Positions 44,050 through 53,647 of a stretch of 64,000 bases of DNA are shown here, in pieces (within the stretch, counting starts at the first letter, position 1; every line of letters starts with the position of its first letter). The position numbers and the translations under genes were made by a program. Origin of the DNA: Blastobasis lacticolella. Taxonomy: Eukaryota; Arthropoda; Insecta; Lepidoptera; Blastobasidae. The DNA lies in NCBI GenBank assembly GCA_905147135.1, contig LR990061.1, positions 9,276,026 through 9,340,025 of the forward strand, given 5' to 3'. The notes beneath the pieces were generated by a model that saw nothing but the letters and a program-made list of their open reading frames with translations, made no database searches and was not told the DNA's origin.

Positions 44050-44357
44050 ATTTAATAAAAATTATATAATAAAGTGGAACTAGTGTACAAAAAGTGATTT
44101 AATTCATAAATAAATATACTAACAAAAAATAAAATAAGTACTAAAAAAAACTATACTAATAACATACGTAATAAACTGATATATTCGCAACATTCAAATC
44201 TGTAATACGTAAATTAAGAAAATGTTTATACGATGCATGATATAAGGAATCAATAAAAAGCTTTATTATTATTAGGGGCACGGGTTTGGTACAGGTGGGG
44301 TAGAGGTATGATGCAGTTACCTTAATACTAAACTAAAATAAATACCTAATTGTAGAC

Positions 44358-44600
44358 AAATACACACAGCGCTTTGCTCAGTTTAGGGCTAGATAGCTCT
44401 AAACTGAGCAAAGCTTGTATTATGGGTGCTAGATAATTGATATAGTACTTGTACACTTTTTTTTAAATACATACTTATTAAACATAGAACCGTTACAGAA
44501 ATTAAAATTCATCATTTAAATTTCTGCCCGGCCGGGAAACGAACCCGCAACCTCTTGTATGGCAAACTAGCACGTTAACCACTGAATTACTCAGGACGTA
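44358..44600 (-). mobile_element. SINE family B, near-complete copy with foldback end
   Basis: On the minus strand: tRNA-like head with GAGGTTGCGGGTTCGTTTCC (B box), AATTTAAATGATGAATTTTA, then the end AATACAAGCTTTGCTCAGTT. The end repeats inverted: GCTTTGCTCAGTTTA (44371-44385) and TAAACTGAGCAAAGC (44400-44414), a 15-bp perfect stem. Normal copies end without this. Confidence 0.75.
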
Positions 44601-45035
44601 ACACACAATCGTACTCCTGACATATTCCTGCCATACCCCTACGGTAAATCTACCGTACCCCTACTATCTCTATCTCCTCTCTACGCGTCCTTGGACCCCG
44701 CCTCACCCCCCTCAATATAATAACATTTTCAATTCATTATTATTAAATAATAAATACCATAATAATAGTTAGAATTTTATCGAAATATTAATATCGACAG
44801 GAATTCGATTTTGTCAATCCCTAGCGTAAATGTAAATTTAGAGAGGATTTACACGCAATGTATGTATGTGGTAGTGACCGATTGACTAATCACCGCGCTC
44901 CGTTTGACTTTGCGTGTGCGTGCGTAAGCCTGTGCATATTAAGTTGCATGAGTAGTGGTAAAAATAGTGGGGTCGGGAACGGCGGCATCGGTTTCGGTAC
45001 TAATGGCGAAGATGCAACTTCTATCGTGTTCTGTG

Positions 45036-45868
45036 GTCTGACCAGTGCCTCTAACCGCCCGTTTCTACCTGGGTCGCCTCAACTGTATGTTGGGTCGATT
45101 CAGTAAAATGTCCCTTAGGAACAAGCGAACCCTCTACAAGGTTTGCATTCGACCGGTGTTGACTTACGCCTCCCCCGTCTTCGCTCATGCGAACTCTCTC
45201 GTCATTAAGAAACTGCAAATTGTGCAGAACATCTTCTGCCGTAGGGCAACGGCGGCTCCATGGTACGTCCGCAATGCGGATCTACACAAAGAAATGGACC
45301 TGCCTACCTTGCAGCAGTTTTTTAAAACGCTCTCCGAGACCTTTTTCAAGGCCGCGGAGGAGCATCCCAATCCGCTTGTGCGAGAGGCAGCAGCCTACTC
45401 TCCCCGCCCGGTCTCCGGCCATGTGGTACGGAGACCGAGACATGTCCTCACGGACCCCCCCGACGAACTGTCGAGCGCCCTGAACCTCCTCCTAGAGGCT
45501 CGGAACGACTCGACAGAGCCCCTCCCTGCCGTTTCAGCGGCCCTCGTAGGCCCCTAATCCCAACCCACAGCAGCGGGACCCCCTTCTGGGGTCTCGCTAT
45601 AATTTCTCCAGCGTATGCTCCGTAAGGAGTGACGTTGAGCGCACCCCGTCCCTACGGGATTTCGCATCCGATGGAACCTGAAAAGCCCTTCCGGCTACAT
45701 GTGCTCCCAGGGGGTGTTTAGCACGTATGCGCCTAGGTCCCTTTTTTGGCGAGTCGTGCGTAACCAGTCCGGCCGGCCGGCTGGTACTCATAAGAGTTAA
45801 TCTCCTCCCTCCCAACCGCTATACCGGAGGGTGCCCATATCCATTGCGTTGGGCGCAAAAAAAAAAAC
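45036..45868 (+). mobile_element. 5'-truncated Jockey-type LINE
   Basis: Starts abruptly inside the RT end, runs through the ORF2 end (stop at 45557), then a GC-rich 3' UTR, and ends with 11 A residues at 45857-45867. GC content is far above its flanks. Truncation at the 5' end with an A tail is typical LINE integration. Confidence 0.85.
45045..45557 (+). pseudogene. Jockey LINE ORF2 C-terminal part
   Basis: RFYLGRLNCMLGRFSKMSLR, NKRTLYKVCIRPVLTYASPV, FAHANSLVIKKLQIVQN, WYVRNADLHKEMDLPTLQQF and then a Pro-rich tail. This is the well-known thumb and C-terminus of Jockey-clade LINE RTs (ends …NADLH-x-x-x-x-LPT). No frameshifts over 170 codons, but no RT core, so it is dead on arrival. Confidence 0.85.
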
Positions 45869-45989
45869 AGTGTCTCTGTAGTCAATAAAAAATAAACCGT
45901 TGCGTGATTTAGGAGGAGATAGCGGATATACGTATAGACTATAGATATATTTTAGTGCGTTCCCTGATATATTGATCAGGTCATCAGAT

Positions 45990-46100
45990 CAGATCTGAAT
46001 GAATGCCTTCAAGGCTAGAGTGAATAGGGTGTTCCAAGACGGGCATGCTCCATCTTCGGCCGCATCGGCACTTACCAACAGGTGAGATGGCAACAGGTTA
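45990..46100. repeat. Unidentified repeat shared with 12165-12240
   Basis: GCCTTCAAGGCTAGAGTGAA, TAGGGTGTTCCAAGACGGGC, ATGCTCCATCTTCGGCCGCA. The same words appear inverted near 12175-12240. Probably part of an old transposon. Confidence 0.5.
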
Positions 46101-46944
46101 TCTATTTTCATGTATATTTGGCGGTGAAGGATAAGATAGCCGCCAATGTTGGCAAGCGAAGATGGGGAGAAGGGAGAAAAGGGTAATTACCCACCTGGCC
46201 GGGTGTTGTGACCAGGGGACATGTCGCTACATATACTTACTTTACCTACATGCATACAAATGCGTTGTAGGTTTGTTGGATTAGTAGATATCTAACCCAC
46301 CAGAATAGTATCAGGCATTCTACGTATCGATAAAAAGGAGATAAGCGGTCATTTGTGACACGCTGAGTGCGCTAGTACCGCGCGTCGCGAAATAAAAATG
46401 AATTAAGTATTTGCTTCATTTATGAAGCTAAGTTTACTTAGTTCGAGTTCAAAACAACACAACCAGTCGAAGGTAGGTTACAACTTTTTTATTTTCGGTT
46501 AGTTGAAGTATTTATCAATGCAAGGTTTCACCGGCCGAGTCCACAAGCATGGAAAAAATTACAACTACGCTGCACGCGGCTCCTTGAGCTTACTCGATAA
46601 TGTAATAAGTTATTATAATTTTCCGTATTTGTAAGCCATTTTTCTATATAAAATACTTTTTCTTTCAATCTGCCTACCTGGATGAGCTCATTAAATGATC
46701 CCTTTGATTCCCGTAGTTTTTTAACATTTGATAAGAGATTAATTAATTTTTGAATTGGAGTTTGTGTTTGAGTTTAAAAAGAAAAAATGTATTTTTTCGG
46801 AAAGAGTAAAATAATACATTAGGTATATCAAAATAGAGTATTCCTATTATTTCACTCAGGGGCGCTTGTTGCTCTGCTTTTTTTTAATTACATTGTTATC
46901 TACTTGTTACCTAATAAAAAAAACATCTTGACGTTCTGATTGAA
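46101..46944. other. Non-coding; no feature recognised
   Basis: AT-rich. A short stretch (46150-46220: GAAGATGGGGAGAAGGGAGA) may belong to the repeat to the left. No frame with known domains. Confidence 0.4.
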
Positions 46945-47045
46945 TTCTCGCGCACGAGGGCCCGGTCCGCCTTGACCACGATCCAGGATTTCGCAGATCG
47001 GGTACAGTGGAGCGACTGCCATCTGACCTCCGTGAACCCGTGAAC
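46945..47045 (-). mobile_element. SINE family A, distal fragment
   Basis: Minus-strand piece: TCTCGCGCACGAGGGCCCGG, TCCGCCTTGACCACGATCCA, CAGTGGAGCGACTGCCATCT, GACCTCCGTGAACCCG. It ends where the large palindrome begins. Confidence 0.7.
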
Positions 47046-47048
47046 CGG

Positions 47049-48279
47049 AATGACAGATGGAACGGAACTTTGTTGAAGTAAATCAACCTACATTTCGATA
47101 TACCTGTACGAGATACCTACTATGACAAACTGAACGTAGCTTGAACACACTTGAACACAATTATGTAACGTTTTTTATAATTTTGAGAATCTGATATTTT
47201 TTAAAGTAATTTTTTCCTCTTTACAAACTTGTTCAAACAAACAAATTCTTATAAACATCAAATAGACGTAGGTAACGCTGTCAAAATTTTCTCCACTGTG
47301 TTTGTACCCACTTTTAAAATTTTAATAAACCAAAATGAACCCCATTTTACTTCTTAAGCGTATAACCGGTACGTACTACAATAATATAATAAATTATAGA
47401 TTATGTAATAAGTTGAACGTCGGTGGATTGATAGGTAGCGGGCCAGATTCGTTGGCAAAAGTTACCTACCGGGTTCGAAGTCCAGTGCACCGAGTTCACG
47501 GAGGGCAGATGGTACCGTGAACCTCCGTGAACCTGTTAACAGGGGAACCTGACCAGAGATACTTCTATAATTTAGAAAAATTCATTTGTACGTATATACC
47601 AACGTGGTTGTCCAGTGCAACCACGTTGGTATATACGTACAAATGAATTTTCTATAATTTAGAAAAATTCATTTGTACGTATATACCAACGTGGTTGCAC
47701 TGGACAACCACGTTGGTATATACGTACAAATGAATTTTTCTAAATTATAGAAGTATCTCTGGTCAGGTTCCCCTGTTAACAGGTTCACGGAGGTTCACGG
47801 TACCATCTGCCCTCCGTGAACTCGGTGCACTGGACTTCGAACCCGGTAGGTAACTTTTGCCAACGAATCTGGCCCGCTACCTATCAATCCACCGACGTTC
47901 AACTTATTACATAATCTATAATTTATTATATTATTGTAGTACGTACCGGTTATACGCTTAAGAAGTAAAATGGGGTTCATTTTGGTTTATTAAAATTTTA
48001 AAAGTGGGTACAAACACAGTGGAGAAAATTTTGACAGCGTTACCTACGTCTATTTGATGTTTATAAGAATTTGTTTGTTTGAACAAGTTTATAAAGAGGA
48101 AAAAAATACTTTAAAAAATATCAGATTCTCAAAATTAAAAAAAACGTTAAATAATTGTGTGTTCAAGCTACGCACATGCTTGGAACTCTCGTTCAGTTTG
48201 TCATAGTAGGTATCTCGTACAGGTATATCGAAATGTAGGTTGATTTACTTCAACAAAGTTCCGTTCAATCTGTCATTCG
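47049..48279. repeat. Large palindrome, about 600-bp arms, about 97% identical
   Basis: From AATGACAGATGGAACGGAAC (47049) to GTTCCGTTCAATCTGTCATT (48279). Identical 61-codon frames at 47335-47520 (+) and 47795-47980 (-) show the symmetry; the arms differ by small indels only in their outer parts. The centre is an asymmetric CTATAATTTAG (47652-47662). Near the centre each arm holds its own hairpin of CCAACGTGGTTG with loop TCCAGTG or its inverse CACTGGA. Each arm also contains a SINE-like block (CGGGTTCGAAGTCCAGTGC and GGGGAACCTGACCAGAG). Confidence 0.9.
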
Positions 48280-48639
48280 ATTTACTTTGACAGGTTCCGT
48301 TCCATTCTGTTTGCGCGCGGATTCAGGTACAACTTAATCGATATCAGCCGTCTACAGCTTATCTCTCTAGTGATATACCTATTTATCATTAAAACCATTC
48401 AAATGACGTCAATACTAAAAGTATTCAAATGATATAGATAGACTAGTGACGTCATACCTAACGATGTGGTTTCAAGTAGGTACGCTACGATAGCAAAAGA
48501 CAAAATATTAGACGACAACGATAATTGTGAAACATAATGTTTTGAACTATCGCTGTTATTTTCACACATTTTAAAGGTATATTCTGGGTTTCCTACTACG
48601 TATTTTTGTTGGCTTCGGCCGCTTTATCTGAAGTAAGGA

Positions 48640-48882
48640 AAAACATAATGAAGAAACCTGGAAATTCAGGCAACTAACTATCTATATAATATGACTAACC
48701 ATGATCCAATCAGGTCAGGTTCCCCTGGCAGCAGGGCCACGGAGATCAGATGGTAGTCGCTCCACTGTAATTATCTGATCGTCAAATCCTAGATCATGGT
48801 CAAGGCGGATCTCGGGCCCTGGTGCTCGAGAGTACAACCAGGACATTAACGCCAAGATTATTATTAATTGAGCTGACACTAA
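48640..48882 (+). mobile_element. SINE family A, distal half
   Basis: ACCATGATCCAATCAGGTCA, GGTTCCCCTGGCAGCAGGGC, GTCGCTCCACTGTAATTATC, TCCTAGATCATGGTCAAGGC, GGACATTAACGCCAAGATTA. It ends about 150 bp before the zinc-finger exon acceptor. Confidence 0.7.
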
Positions 48883-49067
48883 AATTGATAGTTTCGACGA
48901 TAGAGTTTTGAATTTAACGAATTTCTTAAAGATTTTGGCGAGCTTTTTCTGCGCTCGTATAAGTGATAAGTTAAAAAGGCTTAAAAAATCACCTTAATTA
49001 CACTTATATAAATTATTCGTTTATTTGTTTACAGGTCCACACTACACTTGTACGAAGAAAGTAAAAT

Positions 49068-50174
49068 ATGGATAATCAAAATAATGGATCGACGAGCAAT
49101 AGAACAGCTGACAACCCTACACCTGGTTGCAGCACAGAAATCACGGTCCAGGGTACACAACCAAACGAAACCCCTGTTTCAGAGCCCATGGAAAATAAAA
49201 AGAAAGTCCTGTTATACCCATGCGACGTTTGCGGCAACAATTTCTTCTCAGAGTCATCCCTGCATAGCCACAAGAAAAAAAATACCGTCAAGCATGACCT
49301 CGTATCGCTCCAATGCAAGATATGTTCGTATAAATTCACAAAACGCACATTCTCTATGCATTTGAAGAACCATCATGAAATCCAAAAGCTGTCTAAAGAC
49401 GATTTCGAGGTCAGAATACCTAGTTATGATGTGGGAGTGGTAGATGAAAGTGAATATAGAAAGCGAAATCGACAGTACAAGGTATACGAATGTGCTGTTT
49501 GTGGTCTTTGCATGAAGGACACCAACAGTATAAAGCCTCACTTCGAGAATAATCACGAGTGCATCATACTGAGATGTCCCCACTGTCCAAGGGCCTGCGC
49601 CGAAGACTATTTCGATACACACATCGCCATACACGAAGAGTTAAGAAAAGCGGGGCTCGCCCATTGTAAATTCTTCTGTACTGTTCCCGTGAATGATACA
49701 TCCTTTCTGCGAGGTCCCTCGAACAAAAAGTCGGGAAACGACAAAAAGAAAGGTGTCAAGCGTCGGGTTGAGTCTAGTGATTCTGCGAGTAGTGCCTCTG
49801 AGGATGAGGATGATAATGACTCAAAGGCAGCAGAAAACGGAAAGAAATCGAAGAAGTCAGGGTCTACAGATGAGAAGGCGGAAGGAAAAGAAACTCACAA
49901 CGCCGGTACAAGCTGTAGCGAGCAAGCTGCAATAAAACAGAGTACGATATTCCAATGCCAATTTTGCAAGGTCTATTATGCAATAGAAAGCAACGCAATT
50001 TCCCATGTCGTAGGTTGTTCCGGAACTGTTCCGGAAGACTTAGTTCGATGTAATATATGTACTACTGAACGGAGTTTCCCACGGGACGAATTGGAGGTTC
50101 ATAGATCACGGGATCATGAACCTAATACTTCTATTGAAATAAAGAAGCTGGCGCGGCCGCAAAAAGAGAAATAA
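49068..50174 (+). CDS. C2H2 zinc-finger protein, 368 residues
   Basis: A single long exon with no frameshift; the ATG at 49068 follows a good splice acceptor (TTTGTTTACAG at about 49034), so a 5' non-coding exon probably lies upstream. Six zinc-finger-like blocks: CDVCGNNFF-type at about residues 52-68, CKIC … HLKNHH (83-103), CAVC … HFENNH (142-163), CPHC … HIAIH (170-189), CQFC … HVVGC (297-317, C2HC) and CNIC … HRSRDH (328-350). Between fingers 4 and 5 is a Lys/Ser/Glu-rich low-complexity linker with a basic NDKKKGVKRR stretch (a likely nuclear signal). AATAAA lies at about 50460. Probably a nuclear DNA- or RNA-binding protein; no close named family was recognised. GC content and open frame set it apart from nearby repeats. 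Confidence 0.8.
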   Translation: MDNQNNGSTSNRTADNPTPGCSTEITVQGTQPNETPVSEPMENKKKVLLYPCDVCGNNFFSESSLHSHKKKNTVKHDLVSLQCKICSYKFTKRTFSMHLKNHHEIQKLSKDDFEVRIPSYDVGVVDESEYRKRNRQYKVYECAVCGLCMKDTNSIKPHFENNHECIILRCPHCPRACAEDYFDTHIAIHEELRKAGLAHCKFFCTVPVNDTSFLRGPSNKKSGNDKKKGVKRRVESSDSASSASEDEDDNDSKAAENGKKSKKSGSTDEKAEGKETHNAGTSCSEQAAIKQSTIFQCQFCKVYYAIESNAISHVVGCSGTVPEDLVRCNICTTERSFPRDELEVHRSRDHEPNTSIEIKKLARPQKEK

Positions 50175-50537
50175 AATATCACGGTCTTCGATATAATAAG
50201 CGCACGCCCATAGATAGCTAAGCGCTTGGTCGATGCATCTAATGATTAGAAAGCTGGCATCTACTTTGGACAGAGGATGAGCCTCGCTATTTAGCGGGTT
50301 AATGCGGCCAGCCTTCTGGGCACTTATCCGGTTGCTTGGCAAATTTTTTATCATTAACTAACTTTAGTTTTCTTTATATTTTCTTATTAAGTAAGTAAGT
50401 TTGTATTAGTTATTAAAGTTGTAAGTATTTGTTTTAACGTAAATAATGTTATTCTTGTGAATAAATAACAAGTATAGTTATTTTAACCAATGCCTATTAA
50501 AATGTAAATCTTTGCAAAACAATAATTTTTTTTTTAT

Positions 50538-50768
50538 ATCATCATCACAGCCCGTAACAGTAGGTACACTGCAGGACTTAGGGCCTCTCCCACGAAAGGG
50601 GAGGTTATTGCCATAATCTCCACGCTTGGTTTAAATATAACAATGGAAAATGCTGCAACCCATTTTCCAGACTACGGAGATCTTTAGCATCGAAAACATT
50701 AGTCGCCTCGTACGACACCCATGAGTGTAAGGGGTTGGTGCTATTCTACTCTTCCGGACACCACACGG
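50538..50768 (+). mobile_element. SINE-like family C copy
   Basis: From ATCATCATCACAGCCCGTAA to CACCACACGGCA, flanked by AATTTTTTTTTTATAT- and AATTTTTTTATAT-type repeats, a likely target duplication. It lacks about 20 bp after CCACGCTTGG relative to other copies and lies about 300 bp past the zinc-finger polyadenylation signal. Confidence 0.75.
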
Positions 50769-50868
50769 CAAATTTTTTTATATATCCGCGCGCAATCAGA
50801 ATGGGAAGAACCTTGTCGACGTAAATCGAAATGTAGAGTGATATACTTCAAGGATGAGGTAGTGGATG

Positions 50869-51125
50869 GTAGAGCTCGTCTAATCTAAAATGACGCGCCC
50901 CACTATCGCATTAACGCACACGAGCAAGTTTAAAATATGGACGGAATACATATACAAATGCCGTTCTAATTGGTCATTCAGTTGCCGGTGAAATTCAAAC
51001 GTAGGAGCACGCGTCGTTCATTGGCTCCCACACAGATGAAGTGTCGTTATCAATATTTGCACTCACACATCGAAATCAACTAACTAAGTAGTGGGGCGCG
51101 TCATTTTAAACTAAACGAGCTCTAC
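50869..51125 (-). mobile_element. MITE family E, copy 3 (inverted)
   Basis: 257 bp, GTAGAGCTCGTCTAATC … AAACTAAACGAGCTCTAC; the interior GTGGGAGCCAATGAACGACG reads on the minus strand. Confidence 0.85.
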
Positions 51126-51296
51126 TTCCCACCCATTCTGAATATAAAAAATATTATAAAAATAGCTCGAATGTTAAGCCTTCTTTTGTGTGCATCTAAG
51201 CTTACAAAGCTTGGTTTGGTAGTGGTAAAATAACTAACCTACGAGTATATTATATATTATTAAGTATTCCTTTCCCTTTACAAATTAAATAAATAT

Positions 51297-51420
51297 GCAT
51301 GGACAAATTCAAACAGCGCCATCTAGCCCCAAAGTAAGCATAGCTTGTGTTATGGGTGTAAGATTACTTATTATATATATAAACAACTTATTATTTTCTT
51401 TCACACAAAACAATGTTACA
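51297..51420 (-). mobile_element. SINE family B, 3' fragment
   Basis: AAACAGCGCCATCTAGCCCC, AAAGTAAGCATAGCTTGTGT, TATGGGTGTAAGATTACTTA: the conserved end on the minus strand. Confidence 0.65.
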
Positions 51421-52045
51421 AAGTTAAGACCTTAAGATAGTTCAGAAGGGAAAGCTTGTCTGTGCAAGATTACTCTTCCAGCCAACTTGAGAGGTGTGGA
51501 AGCGATATCAAGGGTACTTGAGCATGTACTTTCAGCTATAGTGTAAAAAAGCTAATATGAACCTAAACTAAATTCTTATATACTTATATACAAAATGGGA
51601 TCATTACTATTGTTAGAGTAAATGCTTAGGTAATCGGATACCTTAACGATTTGGTAACGTGTAATAAATCTAGCCCGCATGCCCGCCTAGAACAGAACTA
51701 CACTGATCGTTTGCTCACTATTTCCTTTTATAGGGTTCCTCATTGAAGCCACTGACTATTTCTAATTCCACAATGGAATTACGTCTTAGAAAAATAGAAA
51801 ATAAGTATTTGAGTTGCGGCAAATATTATAGGGCACTTTCAATTAGTCCTTGGATAAAACGTTTTAATGGAATCTATTCTGAATGATGAAATCACCTGTT
51901 TTATCCATAGGTATTTTCAAATGAATTCTGCCAAAATGTGGACCATCGCCATGTCGTCAGCCAAAACGGTTAAGGGTCCAAAATCGTTTATACATTCACA
52001 CTATACATTTACACTCATTGCACGATCAAATCAGAAATGAGAAGA
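51421..52045. other. Non-coding; no feature recognised
   Basis: AT-rich; no domain-bearing frame or clear repeat. Confidence 0.4.
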
Positions 52046-52302
52046 CCCGAACCAAGGTCACTAACATAGCCCGAAGGATTGCCAGGCCCACAGGCAGGCA
52101 GTAAAGTTCCCGAGTGGCGACCACGTACCTGAAAGCGCAGCGTGGGTAGGCCCCTCACACCAGGTGGACCGACGACTTGGTAAAGATGGCATGTACCAGC
52201 TGGATGAGGAAGGCACAGGACTGGCCTTTGCGGAGATCGCTTTGGGGAGGCCTACGCCCAGAAGTGAGCGCTTCCGGTTGATATGATGATGATGACGATA
52301 CA
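52046..52302 (+). mobile_element. RTE-type LINE 3' end fragment
   Basis: Frames read VGRPLTRWTDDLVKMA-like residues (GTGGGTAGGCCCCTCACACC, AGGTGGACCGACGACTTGGT), then SWMRKAQDWPL, then a terminal GATATGATGATGATGACG, the short repeat typical of RTE 3' ends. A frameshift is present. 5'-truncated. Confidence 0.65.
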
Positions 52303-52419
52303 AGATATTTTCTAAATCCCCAAACACTGGCGCATGTTATTTTTGACGTAACTACTACAGGAAAACTTCATCATAATTTTTTTAAATTCTACATTTTTTT
52401 ATTCAGTGACAAACAGCAC

Positions 52420-52720
52420 ACAGCCCACCTGATGGTAAGTGGTAACTTTCGCCTTCAACATCTACTATTCATTTATTCAGGTCCTGCAACTTGACAGCTA
52501 CTAACCTAACAAAATTGCAGAACCGCAGGTGCGTTGTCACTACTATAAGGAGGAAGATGAAATGCCTCATGCCTGTAATTTTGCTGGCTACCTTATCCTT
52601 CAAACCGGAACACCACAATGCAAGCATTGTTGCTTGACGGCAGAAATAGATAAGGCAATGGTACTCATCCAGGCGGCCTCCTCAGGCTTGACAGAGTCCT
52701 GCCACCTGATGAGTCATCAT
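52420..52720 (+). repeat. Unidentified interspersed repeat, shared with 12300-12420
   Basis: CCCACCTGATGGTAAGTGGT, CGCAGGTGCGTTGTCACTAC, GATGAAATGCCTCATGCCTG, AAGCATTGTTGCTTGACGGC. Part of the same family as 12320-12415. No reliable coding sense. Confidence 0.5.
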
Positions 52721-53379
52721 GACCCGTGTGGAAATCCGAGTGAAAACGGTTTATCTAAAAAAAGCCGCCAGGGTACCTAGTGTGGAACCCTGCGGCACAC
52801 CATACATCACTCCACTAGTGCAAAACATTGTTATCTCCGCCGTTTTTTCCTGAATTTATGAAACTTAGATAACCGCCATCAGTGGGTCGTCAATTTCTTT
52901 TTGGCTCACATTTTTCTCGCTAAACAAGTTAGGATAAGGGTAATTTCTTGACATTTTCCTCCAGAATAAACGGGAAGTTTTATAAGGAAAATGTAAAAAA
53001 ACTTCATCCTTTTAAAGTTAATCAAGGTTTATAGGAAATTACTGAATTATTTGGTGTTTCTTTCTTCATAGCAGTTTCAGATTTTGTTAAGTAGGGCAAA
53101 ATAAAACAAGCTCATTCACTCTCTTTATCGTTCGCCTCAATTAGGTTTAGGTACAAAATAGAGCAGTACTCATTAATATATTTTGAAATTTTTTATTTTA
53201 TTTTATTACTAAAACTTACAGCTGAATTGTTGGATAAGTGGGTAACACACAGCCATTTACAAATTTTCAGTTAGTAGTTCACCATAATTTTACTAGTAGT
53301 TTACCATTCATATCTTGGACATGTCCATTTTTAATTTACGTGGGTACTAAATATAATATATTGATGAACGATGAGTCTT
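52721..53379. other. Non-coding; no feature recognised
   Basis: AT-rich. No recognisable gene or repeat boundary. Confidence 0.4.
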
Positions 53380-53600
53380 GGCCAACACAAAGATGTTCCA
53401 TTCGCCTCTGTCCTGTGCCACCTCCTGCCAACAGTCAGCCCGGAGATCCAACAGATCTCTTTCCACTTCGTCACTCCAGCAATACCTGGGACTTCCGAGC
53501 GGTCGCCTACCACTGGGACGTTATAAGTATGCTTTCTTCAATGCCCGATCCTCTCCCATCCCCTGTACGTGGCCAAGCCAGCGAAGCGTATATACGAGTA
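53380..53600. repeat. LINE-like coding debris, frame unclear
   Basis: GC-richer than its flanks (ATTCGCCTCTGTCCTGTGCC, CTTTCCACTTCGTCACTCCA, AGCAATACCTGGGACTTCCG). The wording resembles a common insect LINE-derived repeat, but the family was not recognised with confidence. Confidence 0.4.
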
Positions 53601-53647
53601 GCCTAGTAAAGTAACTATATTACTGACTAGTACCCTAGTATCATCTA

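Larger units (their letters stand above)
41779..44108. repeat. Perfect inverted repeat, about 1.06 kb arms, 211-bp loop
   Basis: Positions x and 85888 minus x are complementary from 41780 to 42838 and from 43050 to 44108, without indels, and the 366-bp antisense frames at 42223-42588 and 43300-43665 are identical. The loop (42839-43049) belongs only to the left copy. Each arm is the 3' part of a Penelope-like element with its 3' end facing outwards. Confidence 0.95.
37208..44273 (+). mobile_element. RTE-type LINE, nearly complete, with a nested Penelope pair
   Basis: It is bounded by the 14-bp direct repeat AGGGGCACGGGTTT at 37194-37207 and 44274-44287, taken as its target duplication. In order: 5' UTR with two about 148-bp repeats, ORF1, ORF2 (APE, RT), an AT-rich 3' UTR that resumes after the Penelope insertion, and AATAAAAAGCTTTATTATTA at the end. 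ORF1 and ORF2 lie in one frame, separated by stops. ORF2 has one frameshift and one stop near its end, so the element is recently dead or nearly so. Confidence 0.7.

Noticed and set aside
47335..47980. Twin 61-codon frames in the palindrome
   Set aside because: Identical only because the arms are inverted copies; the peptide has no recognisable domain and overlaps SINE-like DNA.
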